The notes under the pieces were generated by a model, which saw only the letters and a list, made by a program, of their open reading frames with translations, had not been told where the DNA came from and made no database searches. A stretch of 55,499 bases of DNA from an uncultured Eubacteriales bacterium (GTDB lineage Bacteria; Bacillota; Clostridia; Lachnospirales; Lachnospiraceae): positions 1-55,499 of the forward strand of contig OMWV01000003.1 of the NCBI GenBank assembly GCA_900314845.1, given 5' to 3'. Below are positions 1 to 10,431 of this stretch, piece by piece. Position numbers and translations under genes: made by a program. Numbering within the stretch: position 1 is the stretch's first letter; the number at the start of each line of letters is the position of its first letter.

Positions 1-15
1 AGGGCATCTGCCCGG

Positions 16-268
16 CATACCTATCCGTGTCCACGGATAAGTATGTAGAGTGATGACTACATTTCAGCATACAAAGGTATGTCCAGTCTCAGATATGGTC
101 TCTCCAAAAGCATACACTTTGGCGAAAATCCGTGTCCACCATATGGGGTACAGTTTATTTTTCAGTTTACGTCCATTCAGGCAAGAATGCCCGAAATGGA
201 CGTATCTTTTGAGCCCCGTGTGGGTAAACCCTACGTCCATATTTTTCCTTTTGCACGATATGGACGTA
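16..268. repeat. Series of inverted repeats, several sharing TACGTCCAT
   Basis: Four hairpins follow one another. (1) 16-45: CATAC-c-TATCCGTG-tc-CACGGATA-a-GTATG. (2) 68-81: CATAC/GTATG. (3) 168-204: TACGTCCATT paired with AATGGACGTA, with an inner GGCA/TGCC stem. (4) 232-268: TACGTCCATAT paired with ATATGGACGTA, an 11-bp perfect arm with a 15-nt loop. The shared arm sequence in (3) and (4) suggests a repeated element rather than chance. Their function is unknown; they could be the edge of an array that continues left of the window. Confidence 0.65.
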
Positions 269-317
269 TATAGTCCCGATTGCAGACTAAATGTTGCGTC
301 CATTTTTGGCATACTCA

Positions 318-362
318 TTCAAAATTCTGCCTCCGCAGCAGCTGCGGAGGCAGAATTTTGAA
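318..362. repeat. Perfect 22-bp inverted repeat with one-base centre
   Basis: Bases 318-339 are the exact reverse complement of 341-362, centred on a single A at 340. The arm core is CTGCCTCCGCAGC flanked by an AT-rich base. As RNA it would make a long, GC-centred stem that is A/T rich at its foot, so it could be a strong bidirectional terminator for a gene left of the window; no poly-T tract longer than the arm itself follows. Confidence 0.7.
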
Positions 363-838
363 ATTCGGGGTTATAATTTTGCCAAAAAGAAAAGCCCCTC
401 AGATAAGATAAGATTCAGGCGCAGGAAGATTGTTTGTATAATAACAATTCGCATGCGTAATGTTGTCACATATACTCATGTATTTCTATTAATACATCAT
501 TTTTGCATCCTGTATAATGGCCGCCCAATAAATGTCAGGAAAAGGCCTTCTTCGAAAGAAAATATGACAAACAATCTTCCTTGGCTTTGGAAACGAAAGC
601 TGTGAAAAATATATAAAAACAAGGCAAAAATAAGTAAAAGTGTGTGCAAATAACGGGAGAGGCTTGAATATAAACCTGTAAAGTGTTACAATTTTCACAG
701 AAAAACATGGAATATAATCGGAAAAATAAAAGTATTGAATAAAAAGATCCGGCCAGGAACCGCTGAACAGGCATTCCACATATAAAAAAACCAGAAAACA
801 GATATCGTAAAATACCTGAATTCAGTCGATAGAAAATT

Positions 839-873
839 CCAGTATTTGTAAGATAATCAATACTGGTATACCA
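839..873. promoter_or_regulatory. Overlapping palindromes, possible operator upstream of the ntp promoter
   Basis: CCAGTATT at 839-846 is inverted as AATACTGG at 859-866, and the latter overlaps the perfect palindrome TGGTATACCA at 864-873. This lies about 30 bp upstream of the TATAAT box at 905-910. The position and dyad symmetry fit a repressor or activator site, but no regulator can be named. Confidence 0.35.
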
Positions 874-884
874 ATTCCCCCCGA

Positions 885-910
885 TTGTTAATTAATTAAT
901 TCGTTATAAT
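885..910 (+). promoter_or_regulatory. Possible promoter of the V-ATPase operon
   Basis: A perfect -10 box TATAAT sits at 905-910. The best -35 match, TTGTTA at 885-890, is only 14 bp away, which is short, so the -35 assignment is doubtful. If the -10 box is used, transcription would begin near 917 and leave a leader of about 320 nt that contains all the stem-loops at 968-1181. Confidence 0.35.
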
Positions 911-967
911 ATAAACTATTCACTAAACAATTGAAAATATTTTCAGAACATTATATACTGTATAAGT

Positions 968-1030
968 CACCTGGCAGCGCTTGCTGAACACCGGATGCTT
1001 GCATCCGGGTGTCAGCAAGCATTGCCAGGT
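968..1030. repeat. Long imperfect hairpin
   Basis: The left arm carries ACCTGGCA, GCTTGCTG and ACACCGGATGC in order, and the right arm carries their complements GCATCCGGGTGT, CAGCAAGC and TGCCAGGT. The stem is interrupted by small bulges. The GGATGC-TTGCATCC apex resembles the hairpin at 55465-55485 near the other end of the window. Confidence 0.6.
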
Positions 1031-1034
1031 ACAA

Positions 1035-1181
1035 CAGGTATAAGCACGTGGGACGCGAAGCGGACCGAAAAGTGCGCATACCTGTTGAGTGATGCGTGAG
1101 CGAAGCGGAGCATCACGCAGACTTATACAGAGCGCGAGGCAGGTATAAGCACGTGGGACGCGAAGCGGACCGAAAAGTGCG
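1035..1181. repeat. Two identical 42-nt direct repeats flanking a third related stem-loop
   Basis: Bases 1035-1076 and 1140-1181 are identical over 42 nt. Each has GCAC/GTGC arms around a core containing GCGAAGCGGA (1055-1064 and 1160-1169). The same 10-mer occurs once more at 1100-1109, inside a different stem with GTGATGC/GCATCAC arms. Larger pairings, ACAGGTAT/ATACCTGT (1034-1041 with 1078-1085) and CTTATAC/GTATAAG (1122-1128 with 1143-1149), tie the block together. Two copies with a non-repeat unit between them do not make a CRISPR array. It lies directly before the ntpF ribosome site. Confidence 0.7.
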
Positions 1182-1235
1182 TTATTTTGCACCTAAGTGG
1201 CTTTTAGTGCCATTTAATATAGGGGAGGTGAAGCG

Positions 1236-1547
1236 ATGATAGAAGAAACCGTGAAAGCTGTCAGAGATGCTGAGGCCAAAGCGGACGACATGATCGCTCA
1301 GGCAAAGGCCGAGGCGGCCCGGATAATCAAGGGGGCCGAGGAGGAGAAAGCCAGGATCATGAAGGAGGCTGAGGAGGCTGCTAAAAAGGCCTATGATGAG
1401 AAGATGGCCGCTGCCGGAGCTGACTCAGACGCAGAGCTTGCCAAAGCGGGAGAAGAGACAGACAAAGAGATTGGGGAGCTCAGGGCTGCCGCAGCAGAGC
1501 GCGAAGATTCTATTGTGGATCAGGTGATCTCTTCACTGGCGGGCTGA
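1236..1547 (+). CDS. ntpF: V-type ATPase peripheral-stalk subunit (NtpF/subunit H-G type)
   Basis: A 103-residue, charged, Ala/Glu/Lys-rich protein that should form one long coiled coil from about residue 3 to 95, with no membrane segment. This is the composition and length of the NtpF (G-type) stalk subunit, which pairs with NtpE to hold the A3B3 head to subunit I. The ATG has a strong ribosome site, GGGGAGGTG, about 7 bases upstream. It is the first gene of an operon whose order matches Enterococcus hirae ntpFIKECGABD. Sequence alone cannot exclude another coiled-coil protein; the operon position makes the call firm. Confidence 0.85.
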   Translation: MIEETVKAVRDAEAKADDMIAQAKAEAARIIKGAEEEKARIMKEAEEAAKKAYDEKMAAAGADSDAELAKAGEETDKEIGELRAAAAEREDSIVDQVISSLAG

Positions 1548-1592
1548 CACGTAACTGTTGACAATGTTTTCTAGACGAAAGCGAGATTTTGC

Positions 1593-4092
<2,500 letters not shown>

Positions 4093-4133
4093 TAGAAACT
4101 GAATGACCTCTGAAGGAAAAGAAGGAGAATAAG

Positions 4134-4724
4134 ATGGCAGGAGTAGAGAATATCATTAACGAGATCCTGCAGGAAGCACAGGGACAGGCAGATGAGATCA
4201 TATCTCAGGCTCAGGCAAAAGCCCAGGAGATCAAGACTGCTGCTGAGAAGGAAGGCGGAAAGATCTCAGCGAAATATGCCGCCAGGGCAGACAGGGACGT
4301 AAAGGAAGCCGCTTCGCGGACCCAGTCCCAGATCGGCCTCAGGAGAAGGCAGGCTGTACTCGCAGCCAAGCAGGAGATCATCTCGCGTGTCATAGAGAAG
4401 GCTTATGAGAAGCTCAGCGCTCAGGATGACGCCTCATATTTCGATATGATCCTCGGGCTTTTGGGCGGAGTGGTCCAGCCTCAGGAAGGCCTGATCTCAT
4501 TTTCCGAAAAAGATCTGGGAAGGCTTCCGTCAGGATTTGAAGATAAGCTGAAGAAGGCCGCAAAGGCTGCCGGCGGAAAGCTGAAGGTATCAGACAAGCC
4601 GGCTGATATAGAGAGCGGCTTCGTGCTCAGCTACGGCGGAATAGATGAGAACTGTTCATTCAAATCGCTTTTTGACGCGAATCTGAACAGGCTGCAGGAT
4701 GAAGTGCACAAGGCGCTTTGGTAA
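4134..4724 (+). CDS. ntpE: V-type ATPase subunit E (peripheral stalk)
   Basis: A 196-residue protein with a long charged helix over about residues 1-90, then a compact alpha/beta C-terminal domain ending in a conserved-type sequence (SGFVLSYGGIDENCSFKSL). This is the NtpE design: the helix pairs with NtpF and the C-terminal domain grips the top of subunit B. It begins 41 bases after ntpK with GAAGGAGAA before the ATG. Length is normal for the family. It has no membrane segment and acts at the cytoplasmic face. Confidence 0.93.
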   Translation: MAGVENIINEILQEAQGQADEIISQAQAKAQEIKTAAEKEGGKISAKYAARADRDVKEAASRTQSQIGLRRRQAVLAAKQEIISRVIEKAYEKLSAQDDASYFDMILGLLGGVVQPQEGLISFSEKDLGRLPSGFEDKLKKAAKAAGGKLKVSDKPADIESGFVLSYGGIDENCSFKSLFDANLNRLQDEVHKALW

Positions 4725-4738
4725 GGAGTATTTAACAG

Positions 4739-5710
4739 ATGGGTGATACAGATTATATTTTTTCAGTCGCGCGTATCCGCGTGAAGGAAACATCCCTCCT
4801 GACTGACGCCGATATCATGCAGATGGTCGGCATGAAGGACGCGGATGCTGTCCTTGCCTTCCTGGCTGAGAAGGGCTGGGGAGACGGTTCCGGCAGTCAG
4901 GACGCAGATACCATGCTCGCTCAGGAAGATGAGAAGACATGGGACCTGATGAGGGAACTGAAGCTGGATCCGGCTGTATTTCAGGTGCTGTCTTACCCCA
5001 AGCTTTACCATAACCTTAAGGCTGCGATAAAGGAGACCTGTACAGGCAGCGCGCCCGGCCATATCTACTATGACATAGACGGATACGGCAGAGACAGGAT
5101 GCTCAAGATCGTCGGCGAGAAGGATTTTCAGGCGCTGCCGGCACATATGAAAGATGCCGCCCAGAAGGCATATGAGATCATGGTAACGCTTATGGACGGG
5201 CAGCGATGCGATATCATCATAGACCGCGCCTGCCTTGAGGCAGGTCTTGCGGCCGGAAAAAAGTCCAGGAACAGGCTTCTGATGGATTATGAGGAATCCA
5301 CAGTCGCCGTAACAGATATAAAGATCGCTGTCAGAGCGGTTAAGACGCATAAAAATATTACATTTCTCAGGGAAGCGCTGGCACCCTGCAAGTCCATAGA
5401 TGTGAACGGACTGGCGGCGGCAGCCTCCATGAGCGATGCGGCCCTTCTGGAATACCTGGAGAGCCACGGATACAAGGAAGCCGCCGACGCGCTGCGGGAA
5501 TCCCCGTCCGCGTTTGAACGCTGGTGTGACAACCGTCTGATCGAGACCATCCTTCCCCAGAAGATGAATTCCGTCTCGGCAGGTCCCATTGTCGCCTACT
5601 ATCTGGGCAGGCAGAATGAGATAAAGACGGCCAGGATCATTATCACAGCCAAGGCTAACGGCTTCTCAGAGGAGAGTACCCGGGAAAGGGTAAGGATGAT
5701 GTATGGTTAA
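4739..5710 (+). CDS. ntpC: V-type ATPase subunit C (d-type, couples rotor to ring)
   Basis: A 323-residue all-helical protein of the AtpC/NtpC family, homologous to eukaryotic subunit d. It forms the funnel on top of the c-ring that seats the central stalk D-F. Features include an N-terminal VARIRVKE segment and a C-terminal region with conserved-type ETILPQKMNSVSAGP and YYLGRQNEIKTARII sequences, the usual family signature. It starts 14 bases after ntpE with AAGGAG upstream and overlaps the start of the next gene by 8 bases, which implies translational coupling. Confidence 0.93.
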   Translation: MGDTDYIFSVARIRVKETSLLTDADIMQMVGMKDADAVLAFLAEKGWGDGSGSQDADTMLAQEDEKTWDLMRELKLDPAVFQVLSYPKLYHNLKAAIKETCTGSAPGHIYYDIDGYGRDRMLKIVGEKDFQALPAHMKDAAQKAYEIMVTLMDGQRCDIIIDRACLEAGLAAGKKSRNRLLMDYEESTVAVTDIKIAVRAVKTHKNITFLREALAPCKSIDVNGLAAAASMSDAALLEYLESHGYKEAADALRESPSAFERWCDNRLIETILPQKMNSVSAGPIVAYYLGRQNEIKTARIIITAKANGFSEESTRERVRMMYG

Positions 5711-6026
5711 GATAGCTGTCATGGGGAGTTACGATAGTATCTATGGTTTCGCGGCCCTGGGATTATCCATTTTCCCCGTTGAGAATGACGCCGCGAAGGC
5801 GGGCAGGCTTCTCCATGAGCTCGCTGAGAACGAGTTCGGCATCATCTACATGACTGAGGAGCTGGCCGCTGTGCTGAAGAAAGAAATCAGCAGATATGCA
5901 GACAGGATCGCGCCGGCTGTCATACTGATACCCGGTGTGAAAGGGAATACAGGAGACGGAATCCAGTCCGTCAAGAAATCGGTAGAGCAGGCTGTCGGCA
6001 GCGACATACTGTTCGGAAACGAATAG
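5703..6026 (+). CDS. ntpG: V-type ATPase subunit F (central stalk, NtpG)
   Basis: A 107-residue small alpha/beta protein of the subunit F family (called NtpG in E. hirae). It binds subunit D in the central rotor shaft. The sequence starts with the typical KIAVMGSYDSIYGFAALGL strand-loop-helix, and ends in a helix (IQSVKKSVEQAVGSDIL). It overlaps ntpC by 8 bases and precedes ntpA by 18 bases. The length is normal and nothing appears truncated. Confidence 0.92.
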   Translation: MVKIAVMGSYDSIYGFAALGLSIFPVENDAAKAGRLLHELAENEFGIIYMTEELAAVLKKEISRYADRIAPAVILIPGVKGNTGDGIQSVKKSVEQAVGSDILFGNE

Positions 6027-6044
6027 GAAGGAGTCCATTTAGAA

Positions 6045-7814
6045 ATGAGCAAAGGTACGATATTAAAAGTTGCCGGACCACTGGTCATTGCTGAAGGGAT
6101 GCGGGACGCTAACATGGGCGACGTTGTGCGTGTCAGCGATGAGCGTCTTATCGGCGAGATCATTGAGATCCACGGTGATCAGGCATCTATACAGGTCTAC
6201 GAGGAGACTTCCGGCCTCGGACCCGGAGAACCGGTCGAGTCTACCGGCGCGCCGCTCTCAGTTGAGCTGGGGCCCGGCCTCATCAGTTCTATCTATGATG
6301 GAATACAGCGTCCTCTGAACAAGATCCTTGAGAGGACAGGGAGCAACCTTCTGACAAGAGGTGTTGAGGTTCCGGCGCTTGACCACAGCAAAAAGTGGGA
6401 TTTCGCCGCAACGGCTCAGGTCGGCGAGGAAGTCGGCGAGGGCGATGTGATCGGTACCGTCAAGGAGACAGCGGTCATCACACAGAAGATCATGGTTCCC
6501 GTCGGCATAAAGGGAAAGATAAAGAGCATACAGTCCGGTTCATTTACCATAGATGAGACGGTAGCTGTCCTGGAGGATGAGAAGGGTAAGGAGATCAATC
6601 TTACCATGCTGCAGAAGTGGCCGGTACGTAAGGGCCGTCCTTACAAACGCAAGCTCTCCCCGGATATGCCTCTTGTAACAGGGCAGAGAGTAATAGATGC
6701 TTTCTTCCCGATCGCCAAGGGCGGTGTCGCGGCCATCCCCGGACCTTTCGGTTCAGGAAAGACAGTCACCCAGCATCAGCTGGCAAAATGGGCAGATGCC
6801 CAGGTCGTTATCTATATCGGCTGCGGCGAGCGAGGCAACGAGATGACGGAGGTTCTGAATGAGTTCCCCGAACTGAAGGATCCCCGGACAGGCGAGTCCC
6901 TCATGCAGAGGACTGTTCTGATCGCAAATACATCCGATATGCCTGTTGCTGCCCGTGAGGCAAGTATCTACACAGGAATCACGATGGCAGAGTATTTCCG
7001 TGATATGGGCTATTCCGTAGCCCTCATGGCAGACTCTACCTCAAGATGGGCCGAGGCCCTCCGAGAGATGTCAGGCCGTCTGGAAGAGATGCCCGGCGAG
7101 GAAGGTTATCCCGCCTACCTGACGTCCCGTCTTGCGGACTTCTACGAGAGAGCAGGCCGAGTGATCTCTCTGGGCAAGGAAGGCAGAGAAGGCGCTCTTT
7201 CCGCTATCGGAGCCGTATCGCCTCCCGGCGGTGATATCTCAGAGCCTGTATCCCAGGGTACGCTGCGTATCGTAAAGGTATTCTGGGCTCTGGACGCAGA
7301 CCTGGCTTACCAGCGTCATTTCCCGGCTATCAACTGGCTGACAAGCTACAGCCTCTATCTGGACAATGTAGCCGGCTGGTTCAACAAGAATGTGGAGCCC
7401 GACTGGATGGATATGAGACAGAAGCTCATGAACCTGCTCCAGGATGAGGCATCCCTCAATGAGATCGTTAAGATGGTAGGTATGGACGCCCTTTCACCCG
7501 GCGACCGTCTCAAGATGGAAGCGGCAAGGTCCATCCGAGAGGATTTCCTCCATCAGAACTCATTTGACGATATCGATACCTATACATCCCTGCAGAAGCA
7601 GTATTATATGATGAAGCTCGTGTACGCTTACTATGAGGAAGGCGCTAAGGCTCTGGCAGAGGGCGCCGGCATAAACAATCTGGTCAAGCTGCCCGTGCGC
7701 GAGAGGATCGGACGTTACAAGTACACACCCGAAGACAATATTGACGAGGAATACAAGAAGATCAGCGATGAGCTCGTCCATGAGGTCTCCGAACAGATAG
7801 GTAAGGAGGATTGA
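6045..7814 (+). CDS. ntpA: V-type ATPase catalytic subunit A
   Basis: A 589-residue catalytic subunit. It has the N-terminal beta-barrel (about 1-75), the V/A-type non-homologous insertion with a GDVIGTVKE-like fold (about 110-195), the nucleotide-binding domain with Walker [10 protein letters not shown] at 232-240 (Lys239) and the [10 protein letters not shown] catalytic segment just after, and a helical C-terminal domain. It hydrolyses or makes ATP at the A/B interface in the cytoplasm. GGAAGGAG lies before the ATG. All expected regions are present, so this is a full-length, probably active enzyme. Confidence 0.97.
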   Translation: MSKGTILKVAGPLVIAEGMRDANMGDVVRVSDERLIGEIIEIHGDQASIQVYEETSGLGPGEPVESTGAPLSVELGPGLISSIYDGIQRPLNKILERTGSNLLTRGVEVPALDHSKKWDFAATAQVGEEVGEGDVIGTVKETAVITQKIMVPVGIKGKIKSIQSGSFTIDETVAVLEDEKGKEINLTMLQKWPVRKGRPYKRKLSPDMPLVTGQRVIDAFFPIAKGGVAAIPGPFGSGKTVTQHQLAKWADAQVVIYIGCGERGNEMTEVLNEFPELKDPRTGESLMQRTVLIANTSDMPVAAREASIYTGITMAEYFRDMGYSVALMADSTSRWAEALREMSGRLEEMPGEEGYPAYLTSRLADFYERAGRVISLGKEGREGALSAIGAVSPPGGDISEPVSQGTLRIVKVFWALDADLAYQRHFPAINWLTSYSLYLDNVAGWFNKNVEPDWMDMRQKLMNLLQDEASLNEIVKMVGMDALSPGDRLKMEAARSIREDFLHQNSFDDIDTYTSLQKQYYMMKLVYAYYEEGAKALAEGAGINNLVKLPVRERIGRYKYTPEDNIDEEYKKISDELVHEVSEQIGKED

Positions 7815-7818
7815 TCAT

Positions 7819-9195
7819 ATGGCAAAAGAATATCGTACCATACAGGAAGTTGCCGGTCCTCTGATGCTTGTCAAGGGCGTGGAAAATGTAACATACAATG
7901 AGCTGGGCGAGATAGAGCTGGGCAACGGCGAGATCCGCCGCTGCAAGGTGCTGGAGATAAACGGCAGCGACGCTCTTGTACAGCTCTTCGAGGCTTCCGC
8001 CGGAATCAACCTTTCCGACAGCAAGGTCCGTTTCCTGGGACACGCCATGGAACTGGGCGTTTCCGAAGACATGCTGGGCCGTGTCTTCGATGGAATGGGC
8101 AATGTAATAGACGGCGGTCCGGAGATCCTTCCGGACAAGAGAATGGATATCAACGGCCTGCCCATGAATCCGGCAGCCCGCGTGTACCCGGCCGAGTTTA
8201 TTCAGACCGGTGTATCCGCCATCGATGGCCTGAACACACTGGTAAGAGGTCAGAAGCTTCCTATCTTCTCCTGTTCCGGTCTTCCCCATTCCCAGCTGGC
8301 AGCTCAGATCGCCCGTCAGGCAAAGGTTCTGGGAACAGACGAGCAGTTCGCCGTTGTATTTGCCGCTATGGGCATCACATTCGACGAGGCTAATTTCTTC
8401 GAGGAATCCTTCAAGGAGACAGGAGCCATAGACAGGACTGTTCTTTTCATAAATCTGGCAAATGACCCCGCGGTCGAGCGTATCTCGACTCCCCGTGTGG
8501 CTCTGACGGCAGCAGAATACCTTGCATTTGAGAAGGGCATGCACGTACTCGTTATCCTCACGGATATCACGAACTACGCCGACGCCCTGCGTGAGGTTTC
8601 CGCCGCCCGTAAGGAGGTTCCCGGACGCAGAGGCTACCCCGGCTACATGTATACGGATCTGGCTACCCTCTATGAAAGAGCAGGCAGGCAGAAGGGAAAG
8701 AAAGGTTCTATCACCCTTCTTCCTATCCTTACCATGCCTGAGGATGATAAGACACATCCTATCCCCGACCTTACCGGATATATCACAGAGGGTCAGGTCA
8801 TCCTGAGCCGTGAGCTCTACCGCAAGGGCCTGCAGCCTCCGATAGATGTTCTCCCGTCCCTTTCCAGACTTAAGGATAAGGGTATCGGCGAGGGCAAGAC
8901 CCGGGCAGACCATTCCTCCACCATGAACCAGCTGTTCGCGGCTTATTCACGAGGCAAGGACGCCAAGGAACTCATGGTCATCCTCGGCGAGGCTGCCCTG
9001 ACAGATATAGACCTGATCTATGCAAAGTTTGCTGACGAGTTTGAGAAGAGATACGTTTCTCAGGGTTACAGAACGGACAGAAGCATTGAGGAGACCCTTG
9101 ATATCGGCTGGGATCTGCTCAGGATCCTGCCCAGGTCCGAGCTCAAGCGTATCCCTGACGCTATGCTTGACAAGTACTACGATAAGAAAGACTGA
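7819..9195 (+). CDS. ntpB: V-type ATPase non-catalytic subunit B
   Basis: A 458-residue regulatory subunit related to A but without a P-loop: the corresponding place reads [12 protein letters not shown], the usual subunit B sequence. The N-terminal barrel, central domain with [16 protein letters not shown] and C-terminal helical domain are complete. B alternates with A in the hexameric head and contributes the arginine that reaches the catalytic site. It starts 4 bases after ntpA, with AAGGAGG overlapping the end of ntpA as its ribosome site, so A and B are likely produced in equal amounts. Confidence 0.97.
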   Translation: MAKEYRTIQEVAGPLMLVKGVENVTYNELGEIELGNGEIRRCKVLEINGSDALVQLFEASAGINLSDSKVRFLGHAMELGVSEDMLGRVFDGMGNVIDGGPEILPDKRMDINGLPMNPAARVYPAEFIQTGVSAIDGLNTLVRGQKLPIFSCSGLPHSQLAAQIARQAKVLGTDEQFAVVFAAMGITFDEANFFEESFKETGAIDRTVLFINLANDPAVERISTPRVALTAAEYLAFEKGMHVLVILTDITNYADALREVSAARKEVPGRRGYPGYMYTDLATLYERAGRQKGKKGSITLLPILTMPEDDKTHPIPDLTGYITEGQVILSRELYRKGLQPPIDVLPSLSRLKDKGIGEGKTRADHSSTMNQLFAAYSRGKDAKELMVILGEAALTDIDLIYAKFADEFEKRYVSQGYRTDRSIEETLDIGWDLLRILPRSELKRIPDAMLDKYYDKKD

Positions 9196-9244
9196 TGAAG
9201 CGGGGGGAAACCCTGGTTCGTTTACAGAGTTAGGAGGTTAAAGC

Positions 9245-9931
9245 ATGGCCAGCAAACAGTTCAATCCGACCCGAATGGAACTGACCAGACTCAAGAAGAA
9301 GCTGGTCACGGCCATAAAGGGCCACCGTCTTCTGAAGGATAAGCGAGATGAGCTGATGCGGCAGTTCCTCGACCTTGTGCGGGAAAATATGGAACTGCGC
9401 AAGAAGGTCGAGGCGGAGATAAAGGATGCCAACAGGAATTTTGTCCTTGCCAAGGCTTCCATGTCCGAGGAGGAACTGCAGACGGCGATGATGTCTCCCA
9501 AGCAGGAGGTCTATCTGGATCTCAAGGCAAAAAATGTCATGAGCGTTGATATCCCTGTCTATGACTACAAGACAAGGACGGCGGACGCCAATGATATCTT
9601 TAACTACGGTTTTGCCTTCACATCCAGCGATCTGGATGGCGCGGTACAGTCTCTGTCCGACGCTCTGCCGGATATGCTCAGACTTGCCCAGATCGAGAAG
9701 TCCTGCCAGCTCATGGCATCGGAGATAGAGAAGACCAGGCGGCGTGTCAACGCCCTTGAGCATGTCATTATCCCCGAGACCCAGGAAGGCATACGCTATA
9801 TCACCATGAAGCTTGACGAGAATGAGAGGAGCACCCAGGTCCGTCTCATGAAGGTCAAGGATATGATGCTGGAAGAGGCTCACGACTACTCCGGAAGAGA
9901 CGAGAGAATGCATGAACTCGATGAGGAGTAA
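9245..9931 (+). CDS. ntpD: V-type ATPase subunit D (central stalk)
   Basis: A 228-residue protein with long N- and C-terminal helices (about 5-75 and 125-210) that would pack as the antiparallel coiled coil of the rotating shaft, and the family hallmark PTRMELTRLKKKL near the start. TTAGGAGG lies 7 bases before the ATG. It is the last gene of the operon; a GC hairpin with a short T run follows. The E. hirae-type distal genes ntpH and ntpJ (K+ transporter) are absent, and the trp operon comes next. Confidence 0.95.
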   Translation: MASKQFNPTRMELTRLKKKLVTAIKGHRLLKDKRDELMRQFLDLVRENMELRKKVEAEIKDANRNFVLAKASMSEEELQTAMMSPKQEVYLDLKAKNVMSVDIPVYDYKTRTADANDIFNYGFAFTSSDLDGAVQSLSDALPDMLRLAQIEKSCQLMASEIEKTRRRVNALEHVIIPETQEGIRYITMKLDENERSTQVRLMKVKDMMLEEAHDYSGRDERMHELDEE

Positions 9932-9945
9932 TATTAAAGGAATCA

Positions 9946-9979
9946 GGGGGGGCTGCCGCTTTTTGCGGCGGCTCCTTTT
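9946..9979 (+). terminator. Terminator of the V-ATPase operon
   Basis: A stem built from GGCTGCCGC and GCGGCGGCTCC with a T-rich loop is followed by TTTT at 9976-9979, 15 to 45 bases after the ntpD stop codon. The T run is short, so the efficiency may be moderate. Confidence 0.75.
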
Positions 9980-10029
9980 GTGTACGGGAGGTATTCCTGG
10001 ATGGAAGACCAGACATAAATAAATATTAT

Positions 10030-10044
10030 ACAGAAAATTTCTGT
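10030..10044. promoter_or_regulatory. 7-1-7 palindrome before the trp promoter
   Basis: ACAGAAA-A-TTTCTGT is a perfect inverted repeat that ends 6 bases before the -35 box of the trp promoter. The position suits a protein binding site, but no regulator is known and T-box control alone could account for regulation. Confidence 0.3.
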
Positions 10045-10050
10045 CTGCAA

Positions 10051-10080
10051 TTGACAGCTGTCTGATATTTGTGCTAGACT
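10051..10080 (+). promoter_or_regulatory. Promoter of the trp operon
   Basis: TTGACA at 10051-10056 and TAGACT at 10075-10080 are separated by 18 bp. Transcription would start about 10087, at the base of the T-box leader. Confidence 0.6.
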
Positions 10081-10086
10081 GTGTTA

Positions 10087-10387
10087 AACCGTTGAAGCGG
10101 AGATCAAAGCATTCATGCGCGCACAGAGAGTCCGGGATGGTGGAAGCCGGATCGAGATGCAGTTTGCCAAATGGACCGCTGAGGGCACGCTGAACAGCCG
10201 GAAGGGATCGCCTCATGGCTCAGTACCGCGTGACGCGAGGCATGCGTCAGTTGCCGGGAATATGATGGTATTCCGCAAGAGCACGGCTCATTACCGTGAA
10301 GCAAGGTGGCACCGCGGGTGTTTGGATCGTTTATGATACGCTCGTCCTTGACAGATGAAAGCTCTGTTGGGGGCGAGCGTTTTTTTT
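10087..10387 (+). promoter_or_regulatory. Tryptophan T-box riboswitch with terminator
   Basis: This leader senses uncharged tRNA-Trp. Visible parts in order are the AGAGAG bulge and GGTG segment of Stem I near 10125-10145, a specifier TGG at 10172-10174 followed by A (the Trp codon), and the T-box itself at 10303-10318 (AAGGTGGCACCGCGGG), whose TGGC binds the tRNA acceptor end. The terminator stem ACGCTCGTCC/GGGCGAGCGT (10338-10347 and 10371-10380) is followed by seven Ts at 10381-10387. Uncharged tRNA would favour the antiterminator formed with the T-box and let RNA polymerase enter trpE. The specifier and the downstream genes agree. Confidence 0.95.
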
Positions 10388-10431
10388 GCGGCTTATCAGG
10401 CAAGCTCCTGCCGCGGATGAGGAGGGAAGTT

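Larger units (their letters stand above)
1..1235. other. Gene-free, hairpin-rich region upstream of the V-ATPase operon
   Basis: No convincing gene is seen; the open frames here are short, have no ribosome site and no recognisable protein. The first 365 bases hold a run of inverted repeats, many built on TACGTCCAT/ATGGACGTA. Bases 366-830 are AT-rich and I see nothing definite in them. Bases 839-873 carry overlapping palindromes, 905-910 a TATAAT box, and 968-1181 a mosaic of stem-loops with a 42-nt direct repeat. The last part probably forms a long structured 5' leader for the ATPase operon. Confidence 0.7.

Noticed and set aside
50-361. Possible small genes in the first 360 bases
   Set aside because: The frames are made of the inverted-repeat arms, have no ribosome site, and give low-complexity ends such as runs of Ala.
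1035-1181. CRISPR array
   Set aside because: There are only two identical copies, the part between them is a related stem-loop and not a unique spacer of repeat-like length, and no cas gene is in the window.
7762-8913. 383-codon open frame antisense to ntpB
   Set aside because: Same reason: ntpB is certain on the other strand and the antisense product has no recognisable features.
10306-10431. Longer trpE start at 10306
   Set aside because: It lies within the T-box and terminator; the ATG at 10432 has a strong ribosome site and gives the normal length.
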